A stretch of 64,000 nt of DNA, taken from Mycolicibacter minnesotensis (lineage in GTDB: Bacteria > Actinomycetota > Actinomycetes > Mycobacteriales > Mycobacteriaceae). The stretch lies in NCBI RefSeq assembly GCF_010731755.1, contig NZ_AP022589.1, forward strand, positions 4,154,001-4,218,000, given 5' to 3'. Position numbers and translations under genes: made by a program. Below, piece by piece: positions 42,632-51,353 of the stretch. Each line of letters opens with the position of its first letter. Positions within the stretch are counted from its first letter, which is position 1. A model generated the notes under the pieces. The model saw nothing but the letters and a program-made list of their open reading frames with translations. It made no database searches and had not been told where the DNA came from.

Positions 42632-44098
42632 TCACCGATCCTGAATCATGTTGCGCCACAGCTCCTGCGCCGTACAAACACACTCAGCGAGCGGCCTCGC
42701 GGTGTCGACACGATGCGCGGTGTCCCAGTCGAAGCCGTCAGCCGTCAAGGCCGCGGCCAGCTGTGGCGTCGCATCGGAATTACCCGGCACCCGGCTTCTG
42801 ATTCGTTCTGCGGCGACGGCAGCCGGCACAACACAATGGATCTCGGCGATCAGGGCAAGTCTGTCGGCGGCCAGTCTGCGGGCCTCGGCACGCAGCTTCG
42901 CATCGCGCCAGGTACCGTCCAGAATCACTGACTGACCATTGGCCAGGACCAGCCCTGCCCGCCGCAGGATCTCGTGGTAGACGGCGGCGACGTTGGCCGC
43001 TGTATACAGACCCGAGCCCAGTTCGCCGGGCTCTCCGCTCAGGTACCCGGATCCGCGCAGCTCCTTTCGAACATCGTCGGTCGAAATCACCACCGCACCC
43101 ACCTGTTCGGCAAGTCCTCGCGCAAGGGACGACTTTCCGGTTCCGGGACCGCCACCGACAAGCACCAGCCGCACCGCCCCGGCCTCAAGATGACTGACGG
43201 CGATAGACAGGTGGCGAGCCGCAGCCGCGGCGGCATCCGACTTTCCCTGGGTCAGCTGCACACAGTCAACTTTGGCCCGCACCGCCGCACGATAGGCGAT
43301 ATAGAAATCCCGCAGCGACGACGGCGCGGTGTCGCGCGAATATTCCGTGTACCGGCTCAGGAAGTAGTCGCTCAGATCGGTACGGCCGAGGAATTCCAGG
43401 TCCATCGCAAGGAAAGCGGCATCGTCGATGCGGTCCAGAAAGCGGAGCTCATCGTCGAATTCCAGGCAGTCGAGCAGCACCGGCTGATCGTCCACCCAGA
43501 AGATGTCATCGGCGAGCAGGTCGGCATGGCCGTCGACAATGCATCCTTCCTCGATACGCCGGGCGAACAAAGCTGCCCGGCCCGCGAGATAGTCGGCGGT
43601 AAGGCGCTCCACCCGCCGCAAGGACTCTGCCGGCACGGCCGTGCCGATGTGATGGCGCAAGGTCGGGAAGTTGTCGAAACACCTTCTGCGTATCGCTTCG
43701 GGCTTGCCCTGCAGGTTGATCCGCCGGCTGCGATCAGCTCGCTCGTGGAATTCAGCGAGTACGTCGGCGATCCTGTCGAGCACATGCTCGACGGGTTCGC
43801 CACGCGTCACCAGCGACGTAAGCCGATCATCGTGGTGATAGCGCCTCATCACGACAACCGGTTCCGGTGCGGAGCGGGAAAGGTCACCGAAGTGGGCGAC
43901 CCCGATGTAGCTGTCGGGCGCAAGTCGACTGTTGAGCGCGACTTCTCGCGCGCACGCCTCCTCGCGCTGCTCGACCCTCCGGAAATCGAGGAAGTCGGTC
44001 TGCACGGGCTTCTTGGCCTTGTAGGCCCGATCGCCGACCAAAACCACCACACCGGAGTGCGTTTCGTGGGCCGCGACATAAGGCACTGAAGACTCCAT
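42632..44098 (-). CDS. Two-domain kinase: APH-like domain fused to a P-loop kinase (Rv2004c-like)
   Basis: This 488-residue protein joins two phosphotransferase folds. Residues 1-300 resemble aminoglycoside-phosphotransferase-like kinases, with catalytic loop DGHADL (189-194), DDIF (197-200) and LLDCLEFDD (208-216). Residues 308-488 form a P-loop kinase of the AAA_33 type with GGGPGTGKS at 315-323 and an STDDVRKELRG lid region. The same architecture occurs in the DosR-regulon protein Rv2004c. Its substrate is unknown. It follows the universal stress gene by about 60 bp in the same direction and is the last gene of that run. Confidence 0.9.
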   Translation of the reverse strand: MESSVPYVAAHETHSGVVVLVGDRAYKAKKPVQTDFLDFRRVEQREEACAREVALNSRLAPDSYIGVAHFGDLSRSAPEPVVVMRRYHHDDRLTSLVTRGEPVEHVLDRIADVLAEFHERADRSRRINLQGKPEAIRRRCFDNFPTLRHHIGTAVPAESLRRVERLTADYLAGRAALFARRIEEGCIVDGHADLLADDIFWVDDQPVLLDCLEFDDELRFLDRIDDAAFLAMDLEFLGRTDLSDYFLSRYTEYSRDTAPSSLRDFYIAYRAAVRAKVDCVQLTQGKSDAAAAAARHLSIAVSHLEAGAVRLVLVGGGPGTGKSSLARGLAEQVGAVVISTDDVRKELRGSGYLSGEPGELGSGLYTAANVAAVYHEILRRAGLVLANGQSVILDGTWRDAKLRAEARRLAADRLALIAEIHCVVPAAVAAERIRSRVPGNSDATPQLAAALTADGFDWDTAHRVDTARPLAECVCTAQELWRNMIQDR

Positions 44099-44157
44099 GC
44101 CATCAAGTGTTACTCGGAGTGGGAACTGCGGACAGGGCAGCAGTTCGCGCGACGTGG

Positions 44158-45039
44158 TCAGCTCGGGTCTGGGCGGACCACGATCACCGGAGTCCTCGCG
44201 CCGTGCGCTACCGCGGAACTGACCGAACCCAGGAGTTGACTGGCAAACCCACCACGGCCGTGACTGCCGACGATGACAAGCTGCGCGTTATCGGCGGCCT
44301 TGAGCAACCAGCGGGCAGGCTGGTCGCAGAGCACCCGCCGCTCGACAGTCACATCCGGATATTGCTCCTGGTAACCGGCAAGCCGCTCTGCGAGCACCTC
44401 GTGCCCCTGCACTTCATAGCTACGCCGGTCCATGTTGAGGATCGGCATGACCCCCACATCGCTCCAGGCGTGCAGTGCCACCAGCGACACTCCACGACGG
44501 GAGGCCTCGTCAAATGCCAGCGCTGTTGCTCGTTCCGAGACCGGGGAGCCGTCGATACCCACGACCACCGGCGCATCCTTCGCGCCGGTACGGTCGTTGC
44601 CAATCACCGCGATCGGGCCGTAGCCATGGTGAATCAGGCTCGTGCTCACCGAGCCCAACAACAGGCGTCCGATAGAGCCGAGGCCAGTCGAGCCGGTGAC
44701 CGTCATCCAGCTGCCCTTGGTGGCACCAATCAACGTCGAGACCACTTGTGCGTATGCCATCTCGGCGTGCACCTCGGGCGATCCGGCCTCGCCCCGATTG
44801 GACTCGACCACCTCACGTGCCCGAGTGAGGATCCTGGTGGCCTCGTCGGCCTGCCAGGTCGGCACTCCCTCGTGCATCGGCCCGGGCGGCCATCCGGTCT
44901 CCAAGGGTGTCACCACATGCAGCAATGTGATCGGCAGCTGGCGCATGATCGCCTCCTGCGTGGCCCATGCCACCGCCGCATCAGCCTGCGCTGAGCCGTC
45001 GACCGCGACGACGATTCCCGGTGTTCCGACAGGTGACAT
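44158..45039 (-). CDS. Tandem universal stress protein
   Basis: This 293-residue protein has two USP domains. Each has the ATP-binding G-x2-G-x9-G-S/T loop, GSTGLGSIGRLLLGSVS at 116-132 and GSHGRGGFASQLLGSVS at 258-274, so both halves look able to bind ATP. The ATG at 45039 has GGAGGG at good spacing; the open frame upstream has no such signal. Tandem USPs of this kind are abundant in the mycobacterial DosR regulon. It lies between the phosphoribosyltransferase and kinase genes. Confidence 0.93.
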   Translation of the reverse strand: MSPVGTPGIVVAVDGSAQADAAVAWATQEAIMRQLPITLLHVVTPLETGWPPGPMHEGVPTWQADEATRILTRAREVVESNRGEAGSPEVHAEMAYAQVVSTLIGATKGSWMTVTGSTGLGSIGRLLLGSVSTSLIHHGYGPIAVIGNDRTGAKDAPVVVGIDGSPVSERATALAFDEASRRGVSLVALHAWSDVGVMPILNMDRRSYEVQGHEVLAERLAGYQEQYPDVTVERRVLCDQPARWLLKAADNAQLVIVGSHGRGGFASQLLGSVSSAVAHGARTPVIVVRPDPS

Positions 45040-45176
45040 CTGTACTGCCCTCCACTCATGTCGACCAGCCAATCGATCAGGCTCGACTGCGACGTTATTG
45101 CCCTCTGATGCGATTCGCAGGAGTCGTTGGACCTCAAGTCGAGTGCCATTGGCCCCACCGCTGCGCACGGCCGCTG

Positions 45177-45854
45177 CTACGCAGTCTGGCTGGCAAGCAG
45201 TTGGCAGACCTGCGCATCGGTGACCTGAGCGAAGTCCCTGTACGAATCTCCGACTGCGAGAAACGGGGTAGGTGTCGTCACGCAGACCATGTCGTCGACG
45301 GGGCCGGAGAGGGCCCGAAGGGTGGATTCCGGAGCCGCCGGAACGGCGATGACGATGCTGGACGGCTCGGCGTCCCGCAATGCCTGCACCGCCGCGAGGA
45401 TGCTGGCACCGGTGGCCAACCCGTCGTCAACGAGGATGACTGTCCGGCCTGCCACGTCCAGCGGTGGGCGGCCCCTGCGGTAGGCCGACTCCCGACGGCC
45501 CAACTCCCGACCCTCGCGTTCGGCGACATCACGCAGCTGTTGCGGCGTGATTCCCAGGTCACGAACCACATCGTCGTTGACGACGATCCGTCCCCCGCTG
45601 TCCAGCGCTCCTATCGCGAGTTCTTCGTGGCCAGGAGCGCCGAGTTTGCGCACGATAAACGCGTCCAGCGGTACCCGCAACGCCGCCGCGACCTCCCACG
45701 CCACGGGAATTCCACCCCGCGCCAAACCGAGCACGATGACGTCGCTGCGATCGCGATACACGCCGAGCAGACCAGCCAGCACCTGGCCTGCCTCCCTGCG
45801 GTCACGAAATCTCCTTCGCGGCGGCCATACTCCGGCCTCGGCCGCGCCGCTCAT
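45177..45854 (-). CDS. Phosphoribosyltransferase-family protein (Rv0571c/Rv2030c-like)
   Basis: This 225-residue type I phosphoribosyltransferase-fold protein has the PRPP-binding loop [13 protein letters not shown] at about 139-151. An N-terminal [18 protein letters not shown] and [18 protein letters not shown] match the domain found alone in Rv0571c and fused in Rv2030c, both DosR-regulon proteins. The nucleobase or other substrate is unknown. It is first in the leftward run PRT-USP-kinase. A DosR-like site lies about 80-100 bp upstream. Confidence 0.9.
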   Translation of the reverse strand: MSGAAEAGVWPPRRRFRDRREAGQVLAGLLGVYRDRSDVIVLGLARGGIPVAWEVAAALRVPLDAFIVRKLGAPGHEELAIGALDSGGRIVVNDDVVRDLGITPQQLRDVAEREGRELGRRESAYRRGRPPLDVAGRTVILVDDGLATGASILAAVQALRDAEPSSIVIAVPAAPESTLRALSGPVDDMVCVTTPTPFLAVGDSYRDFAQVTDAQVCQLLASQTA

Positions 45855-46406
45855 GGTGCTTTCCGCATGACGCCGTCTCCCTCGAATCGACGACTGATAG
45901 CACCTATTGCACCCCGAACTCCGCTATCGCGAAAGGGGGGACGAAGTCCCGAGTTCGGGGGACGATTGTCATTCGAATACCCACAGCCGGGCTGGCACTT
46001 CCTCCTTGTTAGTTACCTGCAAACTCTTGCGACAGAACAAATCCGGTGGTGCAATAGGCTTATCACTTCAGATACGGCAGCTGCCGAGTCGACAGCCACC
46101 GCCCCTTCATTGGAGGCACAGCTCATTTCCCACCGCAGCAAACACCACTGACGACATACCTGTTCTCGTGTCTCGCATGCACCGAAGCCGGTCTGGATTG
46201 TCGGTGCCTATGAGGCCGCCGTGTGCGTCTCCGAGATATCCCTGGTGACCCCATCAGTCAGCGGATACCCCACGCATAGGGCAAGTAGCCCGTAACGACA
46301 TCACCCGACGCCCGCCCCGCTTTGCCAGCACAGGACTGTCGATTCTGTTGCGCGGAAGGGCCGCTCCCGGCGGCGAGCGCGGTCCGTACAGAACGGAGAC
46401 CCGTTC
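45855..46406. other. 552-bp divergent intergenic region of the stress island
   Basis: No convincing gene is present; short frames here lack ribosome sites and family features. The region separates the leftward PRT-USP-kinase run from the rightward DUF732-nitroreductase-USP run, so it should hold both promoters. A DosR-like site sits at 45934-45953. It is visibly less GC-rich around 46010-46150, as expected of promoter DNA. A GGGC-AAGTA-GCCC repeat lies near 46280-46292. Confidence 0.6.
45934..45953 (-). promoter_or_regulatory. DosR-like box (good left half, weak right half)
   Basis: On the minus strand the sequence reads CTCGGGACTTCGTCCCCCCT. Against the DosR consensus TTSGGGACTWWAGTCCCSAA the first half matches well (TCGGGACTT). 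The second half is out of register because the GGGAC/GTCCC arms are three bases apart where the consensus has four. About 13 of 20 positions agree. It faces the phosphoribosyltransferase gene. Confidence 0.4.
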
Positions 46407-47249
46407 ATGAGTATCCCCAGGGCGATCTACCTCGGCACCATGATCACCGCGACGCTAGTGGCCACAGCCGCACTGCATCCCATCAGTACCGCCGCGGCAG
46501 ATCCGAACCAGGATGACCAATTTCTGGCCGTCCTCCACAGCAAGCAGATTCCCGCTATCGAGAACCCGCCGACGGTCATTGCCGCGGGCCATACCGTGTG
46601 CCGCAAACTCGACAGCGGAATACCGGCCGCCAATATCTTGGACGAGTTGCGGAACGACGCATACCAGATGGACCCGCTCCTGCATTCCCAACCGGGACGA
46701 GTCTCTGAGACCATGAGCCGATTCATCGCAGCGGCGGTCCAGATCTATTGTCCCGGAGATGAAAGCAAGATCGTTTCGCTGATGTTCAGCCTCGCTGAGC
46801 CAGTCGGCAACTCCCCGCGTCTCTTCACCGTGGCGGGCTACCGGACCCTGGCCGGCTGGCGCAGCACTTCAGCGGGGTTGTCGCTCGACACCGCGGCGAC
46901 CGGAGACATCGCCCAACCGCCGCCGGAGCTACCGTCGCCCAAGTCGCCGAAGGCGAAGATCCCGCATACTCCACGGGTTGTCACGAAACACCCCACGCCA
47001 CGGCAACCACCTCCGCCTCCGCAGATCGCGCCCCCGTCGGTACAACAGCTTCCGCCCCCGCCGCAGGCCGAGCCTCCGGCCGGGCGCCCGGAACCGGGCA
47101 GCGCCGCCGACGGCAGTGGGCCTGGTGATGGTGGCGGCGAACGCCCCGGCGGTGGCGACGGCCCGGTAGGGCCCCCACAAGACAACCCGGCAGAGCCATC
47201 ACCGGTACAACCACGGCCACCGGGAATGATCCAACTCGTTCCGTGGTGA
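46407..47249 (+). CDS. Secreted DUF732-like protein with Pro-rich tail
   Basis: This 280-residue exported protein has a signal peptide over about residues 1-31 (cleavage after STAAA). A DUF732-like helical domain follows at about 35-115, with FLAVLHSKQIP, VIAAGHTVCRKLDSG and AAVQIYCPGDE giving a cysteine pair. The C-terminal half is a Pro-rich then Gly-rich low-complexity tail (QPPPPPQIAPP and repeats). DUF732 proteins are common in mycobacteria and have no known function. It is the first gene of the rightward run in the stress island. Confidence 0.82.
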   Translation: MSIPRAIYLGTMITATLVATAALHPISTAAADPNQDDQFLAVLHSKQIPAIENPPTVIAAGHTVCRKLDSGIPAANILDELRNDAYQMDPLLHSQPGRVSETMSRFIAAAVQIYCPGDESKIVSLMFSLAEPVGNSPRLFTVAGYRTLAGWRSTSAGLSLDTAATGDIAQPPPELPSPKSPKAKIPHTPRVVTKHPTPRQPPPPPQIAPPSVQQLPPPPQAEPPAGRPEPGSAADGSGPGDGGGERPGGGDGPVGPPQDNPAEPSPVQPRPPGMIQLVPW

Positions 47250-47259
47250 GTCTCAGCAG

Positions 47260-47268
47260 AGTCCCGAA
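47260..47268. promoter_or_regulatory. DosR half-site upstream of the nitroreductase-like gene
   Basis: AGTCCCGAA exactly equals the right half of the DosR consensus, but the left half is not recognisable. It lies about 80 bp upstream of the start at 47349. Confidence 0.25.
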
Positions 47269-47348
47269 CCCAAGGAAGTACCAACGGCCCTAACGCCGGA
47301 CTCGGGATGCGGGGAACCATAGACGGCAGAGGCAGATCGGAGGCCGAA

Positions 47349-48332
47349 ATGTCCGCCTCGCGCACAACAGTCACGACAATCAGGAATGCGCTGTCGGCCG
47401 CTGGACGTGCACCGTCCTTGCACAATATTCAACCGTGGCGCTGGGTCCTAGACGCTGACGAGCTGCGCCTGTATCTGGACCGCAGCCGGGTGTTGCCGTC
47501 CGACCGCGGCGGACGAGAAGCAGTCATCGGCTGCGGAGCTGCGTTGGATCACCTGCGAGTGGCGATAGCCGCCGCTGGCATGAACGCCATCATCGAACGG
47601 CTGCCCAATCCCAACAACCCCGACCACCTCGCATCGATCCAGTTCACTCCGATGAGCTACGTCACCGACGGGCACCGTCTTCGCGCAGAGGCGATCTGGG
47701 CACGCCACAGTGACCGGCTGCCGCTGAATCCGCCCTCGAATTGGGCGGCGTTCGAGCCCGTACTGCGCAGCCGTATCAAGGAATACGAAGTGCAACTCGA
47801 TGTGCTGCCCGAAAGCGCCCGCGCCCGCTTGGCGCAAGCGTCGCAACTCACCGAGTCACTTCGCCTCTACGACTCCGCCTATCATGCCGAATTGCACCGG
47901 TGGGCAGTGCCATTCGCATCCTCTGAAGGTATTCCCTATGACGCATTGACATCGGCTACCGAAACCCAGCGAGTCGATGTCGGCCGCCGGTTTCCGACGC
48001 CACACCACGCGGAGCGCAGGGCCCAGATCAGCGAAGACAGGTCGATGGTCGCGGTGCTGTCCACCACGACCGACACGCGCGTCGATGCCTTGGCGGCCGG
48101 CGAGGAGCTCTCGGCGGTATTGCTGGAATGCACCATGGCGGGACTGTCCACCTGCCCGTTGACACATCTGACCGAGGTTCAGGTCGCGCGGGACATTGTC
48201 GAGACTCTGCTCGGAACCGTCACCCTCCCCCAAGTTCTCGTCCGGATAGGCACCGCCCCGGTCGCCGAGGACATTGCACCCCGCACCCCGCGCCGGCCGC
48301 TCGATGACGTCCTGACCGTTCTGGACGGATAG
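47349..48332 (+). CDS. Acg-type nitroreductase-like protein (Rv2032/Rv3131 family)
   Basis: This 327-residue protein is related to the mycobacterial Acg family: flavin-binding, nitroreductase-fold proteins with a lid that seem to sequester FMN rather than reduce nitro compounds. IRNALSAAGRAPSLHNIQPW with RWVLDADELRLYLD at the N-terminus and MAGLSTCPLTHLTEV near the C-terminus are characteristic. Family members in M. tuberculosis are strongly DosR-induced. GGAGG precedes the ATG at 47349. It is followed after 8 bp by a universal stress gene, so they form one unit. Confidence 0.9.
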   Translation: MSASRTTVTTIRNALSAAGRAPSLHNIQPWRWVLDADELRLYLDRSRVLPSDRGGREAVIGCGAALDHLRVAIAAAGMNAIIERLPNPNNPDHLASIQFTPMSYVTDGHRLRAEAIWARHSDRLPLNPPSNWAAFEPVLRSRIKEYEVQLDVLPESARARLAQASQLTESLRLYDSAYHAELHRWAVPFASSEGIPYDALTSATETQRVDVGRRFPTPHHAERRAQISEDRSMVAVLSTTTDTRVDALAAGEELSAVLLECTMAGLSTCPLTHLTEVQVARDIVETLLGTVTLPQVLVRIGTAPVAEDIAPRTPRRPLDDVLTVLDG

Positions 48333-48340
48333 GACGTCGA

Positions 48341-49201
48341 ATGGCGAAATCGCGATCCTCAGTGGGCAGTGTTGTCGTCGGCCTAGACGCTTCTCGCTCG
48401 GCAATGCAAGCCGTCCTGTGGGCAGTCGATGAAGCCATCCACCGCCAGATTCCGGTGTACCTGCTCTACGCCCTCGGCGAAGAAGCCGGTGGGCGCGACG
48501 ACGCGGAAAGCGACACTGCGGTAGCCGAACGGACGGTTGGCAGCGCCATGTCGATGATCGAAGCGCTGAAGGTTCCCGTCCAATTCGAAGCACAGATCGT
48601 GCGCAGCCGGCCCATCACGGCACTCCTGGATGCCTCGCGGTCAGCAAGCATGATTTGCGTTGGCTCCATGGGATTTCATCACTTGACGCGCGGGCGCATC
48701 GGTTCCACCTGGCCGGCACTGTTGACCTCCGCACGTTGCCCGGTGGCGGTCGTACCGCGGACCCATCAGCCCGGTTCCCGGGGAGTCGATCTGATACTCG
48801 CCGTGGTGGACAACGCCTCGACCGCAGACGATGTGCTGGAGCTCGGCGTCAGCGAAGCATGCCTTCGCGACGCACCCCTGCGCGTCTTTCTGCTGAGGCA
48901 CACTCACCACCGCGATTCCTGTCCGAAACCGATACCTGTGGATGGCCGCACAGTGGTGGAACGCCGAGTGGACCACTGGCGTCGCACGCAGCCGAAGCTC
49001 GACATCGAGATCGTCTGCGACCACAACGACCTGCTCAACTATCTGGAGCAGCTGCAACGCCACATCACCCCGCTCCAATTGATCGTCGTCGACCCGCGGC
49101 GTCCCGGGCCGCTGGATCTGCTGCTGGGCGTCGCGGCCCGAGCGCCGTTGGAGGCCGCCGGTTGTACCGTGATGACCTGCACGCGGCGCCAGTGGTTGTG
49201 A
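48341..49201 (+). CDS. Universal stress protein, second domain degenerate
   Basis: This 286-residue protein has a normal first USP domain: SVVVGLDASRSAMQAVLWAV at the start and an ATP loop GSMGFHHLTRGRIGST of the G-x2-G-x9-G-S form. The second half keeps the fold pattern (LILAVVDNASTADDVLELGV), but its loop, VVDPRRPGPLDLLLGVAARA, lacks the glycine pattern, so it probably does not bind ATP. It is the last gene of the rightward island run and converges with priA. Confidence 0.88.
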   Translation: MAKSRSSVGSVVVGLDASRSAMQAVLWAVDEAIHRQIPVYLLYALGEEAGGRDDAESDTAVAERTVGSAMSMIEALKVPVQFEAQIVRSRPITALLDASRSASMICVGSMGFHHLTRGRIGSTWPALLTSARCPVAVVPRTHQPGSRGVDLILAVVDNASTADDVLELGVSEACLRDAPLRVFLLRHTHHRDSCPKPIPVDGRTVVERRVDHWRRTQPKLDIEIVCDHNDLLNYLEQLQRHITPLQLIVVDPRRPGPLDLLLGVAARAPLEAAGCTVMTCTRRQWL

Positions 49202-49224
49202 TCGCGGTACGACCACAGACAGCA

Positions 49225-51246
49225 TCAGCCAATGTGCAGCGGATCGATCTGCACCCGCACCGGGTGGTGTGATCCCCGAGCACTGAGGACCCCGATGCCG
49301 TGGCGCAGGGCAGCGGCCAGCGCCAGGCCGTGATCGCGATTCACCCGCACCAGCATCCGGATCACGTTCAGCTGTTCGGGCACACCGGCCGGACGCCGCA
49401 CCCCCGGGGGCAGCGGTACCGGACCGAGTAGATCTGCGCCGGCCGGTAGCCGCGCCTGTTCCAGCAGCGCCGTCACGGATTCGGAGTCACCGTCGAGTGC
49501 CGCGATGTGCACCGCTGGCGGTAGTCCCACCTCGGTTCGAGTGGCCAGCTCTGCCTCGGCGTGGCTGACCGGGTCCCAGCGGATCAGGGCCTGCACCGTC
49601 GGGATGGACGATTCGGCGACCACCGTCACCAGGCCGCCCGACTCGCGGTTACGCACCAGGGCCGCCGCGGCCATCCAGCGGCGCAGCGTGTCCTCGGCCG
49701 CTCGCAGATCCTGGCGCCCCAACAAAGCCCAACTGTCCAGAAGTAGCGCTGCCCCGTACCCGTGCGGGGCAGCGGGTTCGGCGCCGGGGGTGGCGATGAC
49801 CAACGCCGGGCCGTCCTCGATACGGTCCACAATGGTGTCACCGGCGGAGGTGATCACCGGGGTGCCCGAGAAGGCGCGGCCGAGCTCCTCGGCGGTGCGC
49901 CGAGCACCAATGACCACCGCACGCACCGCATCCGACCCGCACCGCGCACACCGCAGGGCGGGATCGGCCCGACCGCACCAGCGGCAGACCGCCGAACGCC
50001 CCCGCTCCGGCAACGACAGCGGGCCGGTGCAATGCCGGCAGCGAGCGACGGTGCGGCACCGCCCACACGCCAGGGAAGGCACATAACCCCGCCGGGGAAC
50101 CTGCACCAGCACCGGAGCGCCGGAAGCAAGGGCACTGCGCGCACTCTGCAGGGCGATCGTCGGCAACCGGGCGCTGCGTGCTGCTGCGTCGCGCTGCTCG
50201 GCATATCCGGTGTCGTCGAGGGCCATCACGCGGGGCGCGGCGGCGCGCAGCACCGCCCTGGGTGCCACCACGTCATGGGCCCAACCGCTATTCACCAAGG
50301 CGTGTGCCTCCGCGGTCCGGGCATAGCCGCCGATCAGTGCGGCACAGCCGGCCAGGTGCGCCCGAAGCATCGCCACCTCACGCGCATGGGGGTACGGTGC
50401 CCGCGGTTCGGCCAACGAATCGTCACCGTCATCCCAGACCATCACCAGCCCCAGATCGGCCAGCGGGGCGAAAACCGCACTACGCGTTCCGATCACCAGC
50501 CGTGCCCCACCACGCAGCACCGACAGCCAGCGCCGGTAACGCATGGCCGGCCCCAGGCCCGCCGACAATGCCACGACTGCAGCCTCGTCGATCCGGGCCG
50601 TCACCGCCCGCGACAATGCGTCGACGTCACGCTGATCGGGCACAATGGCCAACGCCGTGCGTCCAGCGCGGATCGTCTGGGCTGCGGCGTCGACGAACCG
50701 CTCGGTCCACGAATCGCCCGGGGCTACCTGCCACACGGCGCGCGCAGCCCGACCTTCGCCGAGCGCAGCCAAGAATGCTGCACCCGCGCCGTAGCGCTGC
50801 CATCCCGACGGGTCGATCGGCGCTAGGACCGGCGGGTCGGGCCTGGTGGTCACTTCGCGCTCCACCCGCGCGTGCCGCGGCGGCACCGCCAATCGCAGCA
50901 CGTCGGGCCGGGTGCCGGCGTACCGCGCCGCCACCGCCTCCACCAGCCGACGTATCTCGTCGGTCAGCACCGGCTCGCCCGAGACCACCCGCTCCAGTCG
51001 GCCCAGCCGGCCGACGTGGTCGGTGTCGGCGCGTCGCTCGAGTACGAAGGCGTCGACAAGTCGGCCATGGAAGCGCACCCGCACCCGCGTTCCGGGCCGA
51101 GCGTCCTTGGACTGCTCGGGCGTCACCAGATAGTCGAACTCGCGGTCCAGGTGCGGCACCGACAGCATCGGCAGCACCCGCGCCACCGGTTCGTCGGGTC
51201 CCTGGACAGGCCCCCGATTCCCCTCTCCGGCGTCGACGCTCACCAC
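49225..51246 (-). CDS. priA: PriA, primosomal protein N', actinobacterial type without helicase motifs
   Basis: This 673-residue protein keeps the N-terminal DNA-binding domain (VRVRFHGRLVDAFVLERR) and the zinc module with paired cysteines (ACGRCRTVARCRHC and CRWCGRADPALRCARCG). The Walker A lysine motif is missing: where other PriA proteins have GxTGSGKTE, this one reads VWQVAPGDSWTERF. The DEEH box is replaced by WDDGDDS. This loss is known in actinobacterial PriA. It probably still recognises stalled forks but does not unwind DNA. It ends the conserved fmt-to-priA neighbourhood, with the stress island between. Confidence 0.93.
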   Translation of the reverse strand: MVSVDAGEGNRGPVQGPDEPVARVLPMLSVPHLDREFDYLVTPEQSKDARPGTRVRVRFHGRLVDAFVLERRADTDHVGRLGRLERVVSGEPVLTDEIRRLVEAVAARYAGTRPDVLRLAVPPRHARVEREVTTRPDPPVLAPIDPSGWQRYGAGAAFLAALGEGRAARAVWQVAPGDSWTERFVDAAAQTIRAGRTALAIVPDQRDVDALSRAVTARIDEAAVVALSAGLGPAMRYRRWLSVLRGGARLVIGTRSAVFAPLADLGLVMVWDDGDDSLAEPRAPYPHAREVAMLRAHLAGCAALIGGYARTAEAHALVNSGWAHDVVAPRAVLRAAAPRVMALDDTGYAEQRDAAARSARLPTIALQSARSALASGAPVLVQVPRRGYVPSLACGRCRTVARCRHCTGPLSLPERGRSAVCRWCGRADPALRCARCGSDAVRAVVIGARRTAEELGRAFSGTPVITSAGDTIVDRIEDGPALVIATPGAEPAAPHGYGAALLLDSWALLGRQDLRAAEDTLRRWMAAAALVRNRESGGLVTVVAESSIPTVQALIRWDPVSHAEAELATRTEVGLPPAVHIAALDGDSESVTALLEQARLPAGADLLGPVPLPPGVRRPAGVPEQLNVIRMLVRVNRDHGLALAAALRHGIGVLSARGSHHPVRVQIDPLHIG

Positions 51247-51353
51247 GCAGGTGTAGCAGACGCCCGCGACCGGGTCATCCGGCGGATCACAGCGGGCACC
51301 GACTGTGTATCGGCGCAGACGCGCCTGATCCCGCTGCGCTAGCTTGCTGCGGT

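Noticed and set aside
50178..51353. Long N-terminal extension of the DUF1023 hydrolase frame
   Set aside because: The extension is antisense to priA, is Arg/Pro/Ser-rich and has no domain; the ATG at 51354 fits the family.
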